Of a DNA stretch of 64,000 bases, positions 44,932 through 55,931 are shown one piece after another. A program made the position numbers and the translations under genes. The stretch lies in assembly GCF_012489685.1 (NCBI RefSeq), contig NC_080044.1:50158964-50222963 (forward strand), given 5' to 3'. Each line of letters opens with the position of its first letter. Position 1 is the first letter of the stretch. The notes under the pieces are model-generated. The model was not told the DNA's origin. It made no database searches and saw only the letters and a program-made list of their open reading frames with translations. This DNA comes from Lotus japonicus. Its lineage: Eukaryota; Streptophyta; Magnoliopsida; Fabales; Fabaceae.

Positions 44932-45324
44932 ATGGCATCATACAACGTAGCACTGGAAGAGCTGAGGAAGAAGGCCTTTGAAGAGGACTTATTCCTGAAC
45001 ATCAGGCATCCAGAGGGTGCAACTACCATCGCGGAGCTGACACGGACACTGCTGGAAGAGGACCTGCGTCCAGAGTTGGAGAGAGACCTGAAGGAATTTC
45101 TTGCCTTCGTGGAGGAGGTGCAAGAACTCAGCCGGCTTGAACTCAAGCTGCTGGAAGAAAAAGAGAGTTTGGAAGAGAAGCTCAAGACTTCAGAAGAGAT
45201 TCTGGAGAGGGATGAGCTAAAGATCAGGCTCAGCAACATCCAGCATGTACTGGATCGTCTGGAGAAGGATAGGTCAGAGCAGCGCCAAGAGTGCAGAAGA
45301 ATGAGGAGAGATCCTCCATTCTAG
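44932..45324 (+). CDS. Antisense accessory ORF of Sirevirus E (130 aa, unknown function)
   Basis: Plus-strand ORF in a minus-strand element, lying between PPT and envelope-like gene and ending 207 bp from the end of the latter (tail-to-tail). It is homologous to 2938-3327 in A: MASY start, EELRKKAF, EDLF, RHPE, FLAFVEE, basic end with PPF. Residues about 70-125 are strongly helical with Leu/Glu/Lys heptads (for example LEEKESLEEKLKTSEE), suggesting a coiled coil and hence an oligomer. No signal peptide or membrane helix. It has its own TATA box and AATAAA. Whether it is transcribed is unknown. Not recognised as any known family; a host-derived gene or an antisense regulator of the element are both possible. 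Confidence 0.75.
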   Translation: MASYNVALEELRKKAFEEDLFLNIRHPEGATTIAELTRTLLEEDLRPELERDLKEFLAFVEEVQELSRLELKLLEEKESLEEKLKTSEEILERDELKIRLSNIQHVLDRLEKDRSEQRQECRRMRRDPPF

Positions 45325-45372
45325 ACGTTTTAGGGAAGAAAAAATGTATGATGTAAACACAAAAAGATTAGG

Positions 45373-45378
45373 AATAAA
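45373..45378 (+). terminator. Candidate poly(A) signal of the antisense ORF (AATAAA)
   Basis: AATAAA about 50 nt after the TAG of the 130-aa ORF; A has one in the same relative place. Confidence 0.5.
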
Positions 45379-45531
45379 ACAAGAATTTTGCAAACATATG
45401 TGACACAAATATATAGATATGCATATATAATCACAAACGAATAAAATAGAATAAGTAAATAAAAAAGAAACAGAGTTTAAATAAAGGAAAACAAAGTTAA
45501 CGAAAAAGAAGAAAAAGAAGAGATCCTAAAA

Positions 45532-48381
45532 CTAAGGTTTGTCAGTGCGTCGCAGAAGTTCCATCATCATTTGCTTCATCTCAATCAGCATGGACTCATG
45601 AGTGTCAAGACGTTGTTCCATGATGTCGAGTCTGGATGAGCTTGTCTGAGTAGAACTGGAAGGAACATTCTGAGCAGCTTGAGGATATGGAATGGAAGCA
45701 GAAGCAGCAGGAGTAAACACAACTGGTGCAAGTCGCTCTGCCTCAGCCTCAGCTTCAAGACGCTCTGCCTCAAGTCTGGCTTGTTCAGCCTGAGCTGCTG
45801 CTTGACGTGCAGCTTCTTCTGCTTGTTCTTTCTTTCTCTTGGCTTCTTCAATAGCTTCAAGAAGCTTATTTCTCTGTTCTAGTTCATGAAGAGCCACCCT
45901 TCTAGCAAACCTTTGCTTTGCAGCCTCAATCCTCTGACTGCCCTCTGCATGCAGGAGCTGCATCATAATTGGAACTTGAGCCACTAGCCAAGTGCTCAGA
46001 TTGTTCCACTCATCAGCCACATTTTCAGCATTCTCACTAAGATCAGTCTGACCGTGCACATTGCGGAGCCTCAAGGAGGCTTCATGATAGAAGATATTGA
46101 TGCACTCAGAGAGAGATGTGGGTTGAAGGTGAGTGTAGGGAATTATGGAGAGGTTGGGTTCAGGAGAGGCTGGGTGATTGCTGCTATGGGCTTCAGAGGC
46201 ACCTTGTGGAGAACCAATGTTAATCATGGGAGCATTGGGTTCAGAGGTTCCAAGGTGAGGGTCTGAAGTTTCAACCAGAGGGTGAGGTGATCTAACCGAG
46301 GATTGGTTAGACACTGATTGTTCGGGTTCAGGGTCTGGTTGAATGGGCTCTTGTTGGTCAGGGACAGGGTGAGCTGGTTGAACTAAGGGGTCTGCCTCTT
46401 GGATAGGATTGGCCAAGATAGGTTCATCTGGGTCAACTAGACGTTCAGGTCTAGGGCCAGGATATCTCCTAGGGCTTGGACAGGTAAGGTAATACTCTTC
46501 CAAGGCAGACACCTTCTCTTTTCTAACCTCCATGAATTTTCTAATGGATTCAGAGTTATTGGAGGGAGAAGAATCAAAAACATTGATTGGGAAGGATACA
46601 GGTGTAAAGGCTGTTGAAGAGTCTGTATCCGTGGTTCTGGCAGCAGGACGTTCTGATGCTCTGGGAACAGAGTGATCAGACGTTCTGGGTTGTGGTTCTG
46701 TTTGGTTGGGCTCGGGTTGTTCATGGATGATTGGTTCAGAAGATAATGGGTCGTACGGAATGGTGAGGAGAGAGGTTGGTTCATCTGACCTAGAGGGTTG
46801 ACTCTGAAGCAAATTCCAGAGAGGTGCTTCAGTTGGGGAAGGTTGAAAGAAGGAGGATCTTGGGGAATGTGGTGGAGAGGTGGTTTGTGCGGCTGGTTGG
46901 GATTCAGGAATAGGAGTGAGGGGATTTGAGGAGTGTTGGAGCAAGGCAGAAATAGGGAGTGCATCAAATAAATTCAAATCATCATCAGAAGCAAGTGCAG
47001 GCTTACTTGAATGTGCTGATGATCGAGTCACTCTGGCAGGAGGTTCAGTCCTTCTGACCACTTCAGCAGCTGGTTCCACCCGAGTAGGCTTCACCACGAT
47101 TCTGACCTTCTTCTGCTTCTTCTTTGGAGGACCATCCTCACTATCACTGTCATCACCATCATCAGGCTTTCTCTTTGTCTTCTTGACCAGAGGGACATCA
47201 GATTCTTCAGAGGATTCTTCCAGAACCATCTTCCTCTGAGCTTTCTTCTTGGGAGGAGAAGGAAACTCTGGAGCTGGCGGCAGTCTGCTGAAGAATTCAT
47301 CAAGATCAATCTCAAATCCTTGAGCCCTGAGGTCTTCAACATAGCATCTGATGGCTTCAGGATTGTCTGCTTGAGTCCACAGTGGGTAGTCATTCAGAGG
47401 CATCCTTCTTCCTCTGATCTCAGAAGATGTGTCTTCATGAGCAGGAGCAATCTTCTTCTGGACCAAACCCATTTTCTTCAGAGAGTTGGCAGTGAAGACA
47501 TCGCTGACAATGGTGCTCAAATCCTCTGTGCAACCAGCATTGATCAGGTCTTGAATGAGGCCACTCTCAATGAAGAGATCAGACAGCAGTCTCCCAAAGG
47601 GGATATACTTGATTGCTGACTTGATGGAGGCAGTAGTCCTAGACTTCCGGATGCACTCCTTCAAGTAGGAGAACAGGAAGTAAGGAAGGCAGATCTTCCT
47701 CTTGTCTTGAATGAAGAACAGCATCGCCTTCTGGTTGAAGTTGATGTAATCTGGGGAACTGCCCTTCGGTCTCTGATTGATGCAGTTGAGCAGGATCTTG
47801 TGCCAGATCCTGAGTTTGGGGTGAAGGTCCATCACCTTGTAACTTGTCTTGCCCGGTTTGAAAGTGGTGTACAGGGCCTGGTTGGTTTTGTCTTTGGTGC
47901 TGGGTTTCAGCTTCGACTCAGTGAATTGGAATCGAAACCCATAAGCAGTGTCTGCACCTAGCAGATTCACGAATGACTTCTCCGTGATGATGATCTTCCT
48001 GCCAAGAATATGAGATACCACTTGAGTATCATCGCAGTCGGCGTGCTTCCAGAATTCCTTGACCAACTTCTCATACACCGGTCCTCGAAGTCGGTTGAAG
48101 TAGTTTCCCCAACCTTGAGCTTGGACTTCAGGACGAAGATCAAACCCATTTGCAGCCAGATTGTCGAGGTCGAATCTCCATTCTGCCAAGACTTGGAGTT
48201 CCTCAGGAGCAAATACACAGTGAACGGCACAGCCCCGTTCTGCAATTGGAACAATCTGCTCTTGAGCTTGAACTTGTTCTTGTGCCGGGTTCTCAGAGCC
48301 CCTTTGACCCGTTGCCAAACCAACTACCATGTGAGGGAACTGAGGTGCTTCTGCAGTAGATCTTCTGGTTTGTCTCACCAT
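45532..48381 (-). CDS. Envelope-like protein of Sirevirus E (949 aa)
   Basis: Intact third gene, downstream of pol. Residues 45-330 form the conserved domain shared with A (PEELQVLAEWRFDL, LVKEFWKHADCDD, GSSPDYINF, ICLPYFLFSYLKECIRKSR, KYIPFGRLLSDLFIES). Residues 377-432 contain basic patches separated by acidic stretches (PPKKKAQRK, KKTKRK, KKKQKKVRI), resembling nuclear localisation signals. Residues about 440-720 are Pro/Ser/Glu-rich, and residues about 820-905 form a long Ala/Glu/Arg coiled coil. No N-terminal signal peptide, no transmembrane segment and no obvious cleavage site are visible, so a fusion role is not supported. Proteins of this kind in legume retroelements are usually called 'envelope-like'; the role is unknown. 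It is separated from pol by about 440 bp. Confidence 0.82.
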   Translation of the reverse strand: MVRQTRRSTAEAPQFPHMVVGLATGQRGSENPAQEQVQAQEQIVPIAERGCAVHCVFAPEELQVLAEWRFDLDNLAANGFDLRPEVQAQGWGNYFNRLRGPVYEKLVKEFWKHADCDDTQVVSHILGRKIIITEKSFVNLLGADTAYGFRFQFTESKLKPSTKDKTNQALYTTFKPGKTSYKVMDLHPKLRIWHKILLNCINQRPKGSSPDYINFNQKAMLFFIQDKRKICLPYFLFSYLKECIRKSRTTASIKSAIKYIPFGRLLSDLFIESGLIQDLINAGCTEDLSTIVSDVFTANSLKKMGLVQKKIAPAHEDTSSEIRGRRMPLNDYPLWTQADNPEAIRCYVEDLRAQGFEIDLDEFFSRLPPAPEFPSPPKKKAQRKMVLEESSEESDVPLVKKTKRKPDDGDDSDSEDGPPKKKQKKVRIVVKPTRVEPAAEVVRRTEPPARVTRSSAHSSKPALASDDDLNLFDALPISALLQHSSNPLTPIPESQPAAQTTSPPHSPRSSFFQPSPTEAPLWNLLQSQPSRSDEPTSLLTIPYDPLSSEPIIHEQPEPNQTEPQPRTSDHSVPRASERPAARTTDTDSSTAFTPVSFPINVFDSSPSNNSESIRKFMEVRKEKVSALEEYYLTCPSPRRYPGPRPERLVDPDEPILANPIQEADPLVQPAHPVPDQQEPIQPDPEPEQSVSNQSSVRSPHPLVETSDPHLGTSEPNAPMINIGSPQGASEAHSSNHPASPEPNLSIIPYTHLQPTSLSECINIFYHEASLRLRNVHGQTDLSENAENVADEWNNLSTWLVAQVPIMMQLLHAEGSQRIEAAKQRFARRVALHELEQRNKLLEAIEEAKRKKEQAEEAARQAAAQAEQARLEAERLEAEAEAERLAPVVFTPAASASIPYPQAAQNVPSSSTQTSSSRLDIMEQRLDTHESMLIEMKQMMMELLRRTDKP

Positions 48382-48822
48382 TTTGAAGAGGTTGAAGGTT
48401 TGAGGTAGAAGATGAAGGTTGAAAGATGAAGAGAGATCGAGAGAGAAATCGAGAAGAGCGGTTTTGAAAAGCAGAGAGTGCGAGAGTGAAAACCGGAAGT
48501 GAAAGAGAACGTGTGTGGATAGTGGGTTTTATCAAATAACCGTTGTTGATTCAAAAAGCACTTTAAGATCAACGGTTGAAAATTAAAGATAGATAGTAAC
48601 AGTAAAATACACAATCACACACAGGAGATAAGCATATCTACACGCAATCATAACAGACTGTCACACGGGCACAAGGAACTATGCATCAGAAATTCTGACG
48701 CACGTGTTGTTGTCTCAGCTTCAGAGTCAGTACCAGTGGGCACACACACTCTGATTGAGTTACCTTCTGGACAAGACATCTTCTGATCAAGAAGTATCAT
48801 AGTCAGAGGTTCTGATCCATCT
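48382..48822. other. Spacer between pol and envelope-like gene in element E
   Basis: 440 bp without a supported ORF; homologous to 14388-14816 in A. A splice acceptor or internal start for the envelope-like gene could lie here, but I cannot identify one with confidence. Confidence 0.5.
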
Positions 48823-51800
48823 TCACTCTGGACAAAAGTCCATGTTTAGATTTTTCAGAATAAAATTAAATCTATCCTCTGCTAAGGGCTTTGTAAAGAT
48901 ATCTGCCCATTGATGGTCAGTATCAACAAACTTCAGAAGAAGTACGCCCTTCTGTACATAATCTCTAATAAAGTGATACTTTACCTCAATGTGCTTTGCC
49001 CTTGAATGCAAGATAGGATTCTTACTCAATGAGATTGCAGCAGTGTTATCACAATAGATTGGGATATTGCTCTCAAGGATCTGATAATCCTCCAGCTGAT
49101 GTTTCATCCAGAGCATCTGAGTGCTGCATATTGCTGCTGAGATATATTCTGCCTCTGCAGTTGATAGTGCAATGGTTGATTGCCTCTTGCTTGCCCATGA
49201 GACTAAATTGCTTCCCAGAAATTGACAATTTCCATAAGTACTTTTTCTCTCTGTTCTATCTCCAGCATAATCAGCATCACAATAACCTGAAAGCTTATAC
49301 TCTGATGTTTTCTTATACATCAAGCCAAGGTTAGTGGTGCCTTTCAGATACCTTAGGATCCTCTTAACAGCAGTTAAGTGGGTTTCCCTTGGATCTGATT
49401 GGAATCGAGCACATAAATGAACACTAAATAGTATATCTGGCCTAGATGCAGTTAAGTATAGAAGTGAACCTATCATGCCACGATAGAGCTTCTGACATAC
49501 TTTACCACTTTTATCTTCTTTCTCCAGAATGCATGTAGGATGCATTGGAGTCTTGGCCACTGTAGATTCCAGCATATTGAACTTCTTCAGAAGTTCTTTA
49601 GTGTACTTGCTCTGATGGATATATGTTCCTTCTGGTGTTTGATCAACTTGTATTCCCAGAAAGTACTTTAATTCTCCCATCATACTCATCTCAAATTCAG
49701 CCTGCATCATCTCAGAAAATTCTTTGCATAGAGATTGATTAGCAGAACCAAATATAATATCATCAACATAAATTTGCACAATTAAGATATCATCTTTATA
49801 AGTCTTGCAAAAAAGAGTTGTATCTACTTTACCCCTTACAAACTCATTCTCCAGAAGAAATGAGCTAAGTCTCTCATACCATGCTCTGGGAGCTTGCTTC
49901 AGACCGTAGAGTGATTTCTTCAATTTGAACACATGGTCTGGTTTCTTTTCATCTTCAAAACCTGGGGGTTGATGAACATAGACTTCCTCTGAGATATAAC
50001 CATTTAGGAAGGCACTCTTTACGTCCATCTGATGTAGAACTATGTTGTGATTTACTGAGAAGGAGATCAACAATCTGATTGCCTCCAGTCTTGCTACCGG
50101 AGCAAATGTTTCAGTGTAGTCTATTCCTTCCTGCTGGCTGTAGCCTTGAGCAACTAGCCTTGCCTTGTTTCTGACTACATCTCCTTTCTCATTCAGCTTG
50201 TTTCTGAATACCCATTTCGTTCCAATAACATGGACACTCTCAGGCTTCTTCACTAAGCTCCAAACATCGTTCTTGGAAAATTGATTCAGTTCTTCTTCCA
50301 TGGCCAGAATCCAATCCTTGTCCTGAAGAGCTTCATCTATGGACTTGGGTTCAATTAAGGACACCAATCCTTTCAGACTCAGCAAGGTCTCTTCAGAGGG
50401 TCTGAAGGCAGATCTGGTTCTGACTGGTTCGTCTTTGTTGCCCAGAATCAATTCCTTAGGGTGAGCTGCAGTGATTCTGCTCTTCTTCAGAGTTTGTGAG
50501 TTAGAGGGACCAGCTTCTTCCTCTGGTTCATCTTCCTCTGGCTCAGCTTCCTCTGGAGCTTTGCCTTTGTCAGAAACATTAATGCTTAAATCTGCAAACT
50601 TTTCAACTAGCTTTGACTGGTCAGAGTCAAGCTTATCATCAAATCTAACATGAATAGATTCTTCAATAGTCTTAGCATCAGTATTATAAAATCTAAAACC
50701 TTTAGATCTATCAGAATAACCAAGTAATAGACACTTAGAAGACTTAGCATCAAATTTATGCAATCTATCCTTAGTATTGAGAACATAACAAACACAGCCA
50801 AAAGGATGAAAATAAGAAATGTTGGGTTTTATGTTCTTCCACAATTCATAAGGAGTCTTTTTCAGAATTGGTCTCACAGAGATTCTGTTCTGAATGTAAC
50901 ATGCTGTATTTACTGCCTCTGCCCAAAAGTGCTTAGCCATGCCAGTTTCTTGGAGCATGGTTCTAGCCATCTCCTGAAGAGTTCTGTTCTTCCTCTCAAC
51001 AACACCATTTTGTTGAGGAGTTCTGGGACAAGAGAAATCATGTGCAATTCCATAGGAATCAAACAGACTCTCAAACTTGTCATTCTCAAACTCTCCACCA
51101 TGGTCACTTCTGACACGCACAATCCTACAAGCCTTCTCGTTTTGCACTTGAGCAATAAAGGTAGAGAACACAGCATGAGACTCATCCTTGCGGGTTAGAA
51201 ACTTTACCCATGTCCAGCGGCTATAGTCATCAACGATAACCATCCCATATCTCTTGCCACCTATAGACTCAGTTTTCACTGGTCCAAAAAGGTCGATATG
51301 CAGAAGTTCCAACGGCCTTGAGGTTGAGACAACATTCTTTGCCTTGAAAGGGACTTTTGTGAATTTGCCTTTCTGACATGCTTCACAAAGAGCGTCTGAA
51401 GCGAACTTCAGATTGGGTAAGCCCCTGACAAGGTTTAGCTTGCTCAGCTGAGAAATCTTTCTCATACTGGCATGCCCTAACCGTCTATGCCATATCCACT
51501 GCTCTTCATTAACAGACAGAAGGCACTTCACATTCTGAGCCTCCAACTCAGATAATCTGATCTTATAAATGTTGTTCTTCCTCTTGCTGTTAAACAGAAC
51601 AGAGCCATCGATCTGACTTACAGCCCGGCAGGACTTTTGATTGAATATAACATCATAACCCTTGTCAGCTAATTGACTTATAGACAATAAGTTATGTGTT
51701 AAGCCGTCTACCAATAACACATTATCAATGCATGGACTACTATCTACACAAATAGTACTAGTACCAATAATTTTACCCTTTTCATTTCCTCCGAAGCCAA

Positions 51801-51927
51801 CTTCGCCTCCAGGCTTAAGTTTCAGCTCTCGGAACATACGCTTTTCTCCCGTCATGTGACGCGAGCATCCACTGTCCAGATACCATGATTGGTGTTTCAG
51901 TGGAGCTATCAAGGATATCTGCAACAT
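48823..51927 (-). CDS. Sirevirus E Pol: protease, integrase, reverse transcriptase, RNase H (1,034 aa)
   Basis: Order is typical of Ty1/copia. Protease [13 protein letters not shown] (Asp18); integrase zinc site H147, H152, C181, C184; DDE at D212 (HIDLFGPV), D275 ([10 protein letters not shown]), E311 ([10 protein letters not shown]); RT with D635 (HQMDVKSAF) and D722/D723 (YVDDIIFGS); RNase H with D884 (YCDADYAG), E925 (STAEAEYIS) and D960 (YCDNTAA). No stop or frameshift. The ATG at 51927 is only the first Met: the frame is open from 51975, after an in-frame TAA at 51976-51978, so pol overlaps gag in the +1 frame by up to 161 nt. Expression probably needs +1 frameshifting or another bypass. 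Confidence 0.92.
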   Translation of the reverse strand: MLQISLIAPLKHQSWYLDSGCSRHMTGEKRMFRELKLKPGGEVGFGGNEKGKIIGTSTICVDSSPCIDNVLLVDGLTHNLLSISQLADKGYDVIFNQKSCRAVSQIDGSVLFNSKRKNNIYKIRLSELEAQNVKCLLSVNEEQWIWHRRLGHASMRKISQLSKLNLVRGLPNLKFASDALCEACQKGKFTKVPFKAKNVVSTSRPLELLHIDLFGPVKTESIGGKRYGMVIVDDYSRWTWVKFLTRKDESHAVFSTFIAQVQNEKACRIVRVRSDHGGEFENDKFESLFDSYGIAHDFSCPRTPQQNGVVERKNRTLQEMARTMLQETGMAKHFWAEAVNTACYIQNRISVRPILKKTPYELWKNIKPNISYFHPFGCVCYVLNTKDRLHKFDAKSSKCLLLGYSDRSKGFRFYNTDAKTIEESIHVRFDDKLDSDQSKLVEKFADLSINVSDKGKAPEEAEPEEDEPEEEAGPSNSQTLKKSRITAAHPKELILGNKDEPVRTRSAFRPSEETLLSLKGLVSLIEPKSIDEALQDKDWILAMEEELNQFSKNDVWSLVKKPESVHVIGTKWVFRNKLNEKGDVVRNKARLVAQGYSQQEGIDYTETFAPVARLEAIRLLISFSVNHNIVLHQMDVKSAFLNGYISEEVYVHQPPGFEDEKKPDHVFKLKKSLYGLKQAPRAWYERLSSFLLENEFVRGKVDTTLFCKTYKDDILIVQIYVDDIIFGSANQSLCKEFSEMMQAEFEMSMMGELKYFLGIQVDQTPEGTYIHQSKYTKELLKKFNMLESTVAKTPMHPTCILEKEDKSGKVCQKLYRGMIGSLLYLTASRPDILFSVHLCARFQSDPRETHLTAVKRILRYLKGTTNLGLMYKKTSEYKLSGYCDADYAGDRTERKSTYGNCQFLGSNLVSWASKRQSTIALSTAEAEYISAAICSTQMLWMKHQLEDYQILESNIPIYCDNTAAISLSKNPILHSRAKHIEVKYHFIRDYVQKGVLLLKFVDTDHQWADIFTKPLAEDRFNFILKNLNMDFCPE

Positions 51928-53725
51928 AGATAATCTTGTCCTTAGGTACCCACTTTCTGGGTCCTCTTTTGTTAGTTACCCCAGAGGTTCTGATCACCTT
52001 GGGTGTCTCAACATAATATTTTAAAGGAATATTTGCATGATATTTAGTCATAGAGAAGGATCCCTTTTTAAGAGGGTTTTTAGCAACTTTAGCAGGTACA
52101 GGATCAGGCAATATGGTACCAGAGGGAACAAAGCATTCATACAAGGATTTAGCTTTAGACACAGAAGGCTCATTTCTAATTGGTTTAGAATAGCCAATGC
52201 CATGCATTCCATTTCTGCTTACGCCATAGATCATTGAAGCCATTAAGCTTCTATCCACGCTTTTAGCTAGGAATCTTTGAAAAGACTTTTCATACTTAGA
52301 TTCATTTCTACAATCAGAGGCATCACAGGCAACAATTTCTTCTAACTTAGCAATCTGGTTCTTAAGCACAGAGTTAGAATTTACCAAAGCATGATTTTCA
52401 TTTTTCAAATCAGAAATAATTTTCTCATGTTCAGAAGGAGTCTTGGAGACAGCAGATAAGTTCATTTTCAACTTTTTATGCTTAGACAATAAAGAGTTAT
52501 ACTTATCCATGATATCAGACAAAGCATGTTTCAGTTCAGAGGTAGAGAAAGAAGCGAATACCTCATTTTCATCGTCTGAGTTAGAATCTCCTTCTGATTC
52601 TGAGTCAGAGTCAACAGCTTCCTTTGACTCTGCTTCTTTGTCTTTGACAATGGCCATGAGTCCTTGGACTTCACCATCAGAGTCAACATCCTCTGACTCT
52701 GATTCATCAAATGTCACCATCAGACTCTTCTTCGTCTTGAAGTGCTTCTTTGGCTTCTTGTCTTTCTTCAACTTTGGACAATCACTTTTGTAGTGCCCAG
52801 ATTCTTTGCACTCAAAACATGTGACTTCCTTGATTGAAGACTTCTTCTGGCCTGAGGACTCATACTTTCCTTTTGCCTTTCCAGAGCCTTTGAACTTGCT
52901 CTGCCTGTGCTTCCAGATTCGGTTGAGTCTCTTGGAGATCAGAGTCAGCTCATCTTCATCAGAATCTTCTGATGCTTCTTCAGATTCTTCTTCTTCAGCT
53001 TGAAGAGCCTTTGACTTCTCAACCTTAGCCTTTTCAGATTTGGATTTCAAGGCTATGGACTTTTTCCTCAGATCTTGCATCTCTGAGCGCTTCAGCTCAT
53101 GGCATTTCAAAATGCTGATGAGTTCTTCTAAACTCATATTCTCAACGTCTCTCGTGAGCTCTATTGAAGTCACCAAAGGCATCCAACTTTCAGGAAGACA
53201 CCTGATGACCCTTATGACATGATCTTTTGTTGTGTAGCTCTTGTTGAGAGGTCGTATGCCAGCTACAAGCAATTGAAATCTGGAGAACATTTCTTCAATG
53301 GACTCATTTGGCTCCATGATGAAGGATTCATACTTTTGGATCAAAGACAATGCCTTTGATTCTTTGACTTTCTTGTTTCCTTCATGAGACATCTTCAGAG
53401 ATTCAAAAATGCCTTTAGCAAACTCACGATCTGTAATCTTCTGGTACTCTTCATAGGAAATAGCACTTAGAAGAATTGCTCTTGCTTTGTGATGTTGTGA
53501 GTACAGCTTCTTTTGATCTGCAGTCATCTCTGACCTTGGGATCTTCTTGCCATCTGCATCAACTGGACGCTCGTAGCCATCCACAATAATATCCCAGAGA
53601 TCTGCATCGAAACCCAGAAAGAAACTTTCCAGTCTATCTTTCCAATATTCGAACCTTTGACCGTCGAACATAGGAGGCTTTGCATTGTAACCATCTCTTT
53701 GAGTTTCACTGGTGGTGGCAGCCAT
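51815..53725 (-). CDS. Sirevirus E Gag (636 aa)
   Basis: Starts [12 protein letters not shown] at 53725. Residues 1-220 are the copia gag core ([51 protein letters not shown]); the knuckle [14 protein letters not shown] has ligands C303, C306, H311, C316; then acidic, Ser-rich segments with [12 protein letters not shown] and a coiled-coil region (about 400-490), the extended C-terminus characteristic of Sireviruses. The last 37 residues are encoded in the region overlapping pol, where the protease sequence is in the other frame. Gag forms the particle and binds the RNA. No lesions. Confidence 0.92.
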   Translation of the reverse strand: MAATTSETQRDGYNAKPPMFDGQRFEYWKDRLESFFLGFDADLWDIIVDGYERPVDADGKKIPRSEMTADQKKLYSQHHKARAILLSAISYEEYQKITDREFAKGIFESLKMSHEGNKKVKESKALSLIQKYESFIMEPNESIEEMFSRFQLLVAGIRPLNKSYTTKDHVIRVIRCLPESWMPLVTSIELTRDVENMSLEELISILKCHELKRSEMQDLRKKSIALKSKSEKAKVEKSKALQAEEEESEEASEDSDEDELTLISKRLNRIWKHRQSKFKGSGKAKGKYESSGQKKSSIKEVTCFECKESGHYKSDCPKLKKDKKPKKHFKTKKSLMVTFDESESEDVDSDGEVQGLMAIVKDKEAESKEAVDSDSESEGDSNSDDENEVFASFSTSELKHALSDIMDKYNSLLSKHKKLKMNLSAVSKTPSEHEKIISDLKNENHALVNSNSVLKNQIAKLEEIVACDASDCRNESKYEKSFQRFLAKSVDRSLMASMIYGVSRNGMHGIGYSKPIRNEPSVSKAKSLYECFVPSGTILPDPVPAKVAKNPLKKGSFSMTKYHANIPLKYYVETPKVIRTSGVTNKRGPRKWVPKDKIIYVADILDSSTETPIMVSGQWMLASHDGRKAYVPRAET

Positions 53726-53783
53726 TGTTTTTCACACCGGCCCGGATCACTGAACACTGTTAGGTGTGGTAATCAGAACTTGC

Positions 53784-53795
53784 GCTCTGATACCA
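53784..53795 (-). promoter_or_regulatory. Primer binding site of element E (initiator Met-tRNA)
   Basis: Coding strand TGGTATCAGAGC, 2 nt from the LTR end. Confidence 0.92.
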
Positions 53796-53797
53796 AT

Positions 53798-55013
53798 TGA
53801 AGGAATGAAAAACGGTAGAAAGGGGGGGTTTGAATAACGTTTCCAGAACAAAACTTCCACCTTAAAGATTTAGACAAATCTTTCGAGAACTTAAGTGCTA
53901 AAGATAAGAGATAGAGAAGCACACAAGGATTTTATCCTGGTTCACTTGATAAATCACTCAAGCTACTCCAGTCCACCCGTTAAGGTGATTTCTTCCTTCT
54001 TAGAATGAAGGCAATCCACTAATCAGGTAAGAGTTACAACTGCACTTGAAACCTACAAGTGACTAACAATTACACTGACTTAGCTCACACTAAGATTCAC
54101 TCTCTTAGTCTTCTCTAGGATCCGATCAACCTTGATCTCCTAAAGGAACTAAACAAACTGTTTATCAAAGAAATGTTTACAAGAGATTTGCTTCTAAAAA
54201 GCTAATAGTAAACTCAATGAATTTCAGATGAAAGAAAGCTTAGAATATTTTGAATGTGTCTTGCGCGTATATATTTCTTCTTTTTAGCTTAGCCGCTTCT
54301 TTCAATCTTCAGCCTCTATATATACTCCAAGGATTAGGGTTGAGCGTTGCATGGGAAATGCTACCGTTGGAGGGCAGTTCTGGAAAATCCAGCTTCTGCT
54401 GTGGCTGAGAACGTTAGGTAGGTCGTCAGGAAGGTACACTTGCTTTTGTACTTGGATAGCGACTTGACCTTTTAACCTAGGAGACTTCTGATCAGGGGAA
54501 TACTTCATATTGGAACTTGTGAAGCCGGTTGATCAGAGTCAGAGGGAAAGCACAGATCCTCTGACCATTGTATCTTCTGATTCTGAACTCAGAGGGAAGA
54601 ACATGGCCTTCAGAGTTTCTTGCTTCTGGACTTCAGAGTTTCCACTATTCAGCTTCTGGATCTTCAGAGTCTTCTACACCATCAGAACATCTGAACCTTC
54701 AGTGTTTCTTGGTTATCAGAACTTCTGGATCTTCAGAGCTTCTAGCGACTGAGTCCACATCAGAGTTTGTATAGCTTCAGAACTTCTGAAGCTTTTCCAC
54801 TGTTCATACTGAACATGGTGAATGCGAAAGCGTTGCTTGGGTCACTCTTTATACACAGTGCTTCTGATTTGTGTGAGATTGAGTTGAGGTCAGAGCCTGT
54901 AAATAGCACACTCAGAAAAACACGTTAGAGTACCACAATTGTTCATATCAAAAGGTTAACTTGTAATCATCAAAACATAGAGTTGTACTACTAGATCAAA
55001 ACTTGATCTTACA
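53798..55013 (-). repeat. Element E 5' LTR (1,216 bp)
   Basis: Pair of 42916-44131, equal in length. The observed differences are single substitutions, for example TGAAGGAATG here against TGAAGGTATG. Confidence 0.94.
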
Positions 55014-55018
55014 TTCCA

Positions 55019-55931
55019 CTCTGGGACATCTAGTTGTTGCAGCTTCCCTGCGGGCTTCTGATGCTCTACCTTCGCTTTCTGACATGTCAAGCAAGTAGAA
55101 ACATACTCTGCAACCTGCTTCTTCATCCCATGCCACCAGAAGTGAAGTTTCAAGTCGTGATACATCTTGTTCATTCCGGGATGGATACTCAGTCTACTCT
55201 TGTGTCCTTCATCTAGGATCAATCTTCTCATCTCTACATCGTCAGGCACACATATTCGTCCCTTGCATCGCAGAATATTGTCATTCCCAATAGAGAACTC
55301 TGGTGCCTTTCCCTGAGTCACACGGTCTCGCCACTCAGCTATCCCTTCATCAGTCTCTTGTCTAGACTTGATCTCTTCCAAAAGTCCACTTGACACCGTC
55401 ACCATTCCGAAACTCAGTCTTCCTGGTGCGAGCTTAACGTTCAAGCTCAGATCTCGGAAAGCCTCCAACAGTTCTAACTCCTTGACCATCATTGAGGACA
55501 CATGTATAGCCTTCCGGCTGAGAGCGTCGGCTACGACATTGCTTTTCCCCGGATGGTACTGTAGAGTGAACTCATAGTCCTGAAGGAATTCCATCCACCT
55601 CCGCTGCCTCATGTTCAGATCCTTCTGATCAAATAAGTACTTTAAACCCTTATGATCGCTGTAGATCGTGAACGTACTGCCATAGAGATAGTGTCTCCAA
55701 ATCTTGAGAGCGTAAACTATGGCAGCCAACTCCGAGTCATGTGTGGGGTAGTTCTTCTCATGAGTCTTCAACTGCCTTGAAGCATAGGCAATTGCTTTCT
55801 TATCTTGCATCATTACACAACCCAACCCATTGTGTGACGCATCACAGTACACGTCATAAGGTTCTCCTTCCTTAGGTAAAGCTAGTATGGGTGCGGTGGT
55901 CAGCCGCTTCTTCAACTCCTGGAAACTAGCC
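55019..55931 (-). CDS. Element G pol: RNase H and integrase N-terminal part
   Basis: Open frame cut at both ends by F (55937) and E (55013). RNase [55 protein letters not shown] and VVADALSRK. Then the integrase zinc site [13 protein letters not shown] with CLTCQKAK, ending LDVPEW, where E is inserted; the integrase core continues at 42910. It keeps the 11 bp that are deleted in D at about 26370. Confidence 0.88.

Larger units (their letters stand above)
42916..55013 (-). mobile_element. Element E: full-length, young Sirevirus (12,098 bp)
   Basis: Target duplication TTCCA at 42911-42915 and 55014-55018, in the integrase of G between zinc site and catalytic core. LTRs of 1,216 bp each (42916-44131, 53798-55013) with about six substitutions by eye (0.5%). 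PBS 53784-53795, PPT 44132-44145, gag, pol and envelope-like ORFs all open, and a plus-strand accessory ORF. Every part needed for autonomy is present, so it is the best candidate in the window for a recently active element; activity is inferred, not shown. Confidence 0.93.

Noticed and set aside
44883..45239. 118-aa Ser-rich minus-strand ORF over the antisense gene of E
   Set aside because: Shadow of the plus-strand ORF; the corresponding minus ORF in A (3123-3341) is unrelated to it.
53784..53795. Initiator Met-tRNA-like 12-mers as tRNA genes
   Set aside because: Only the primer binding complement is present next to LTR ends; there are no cloverleaf arms.
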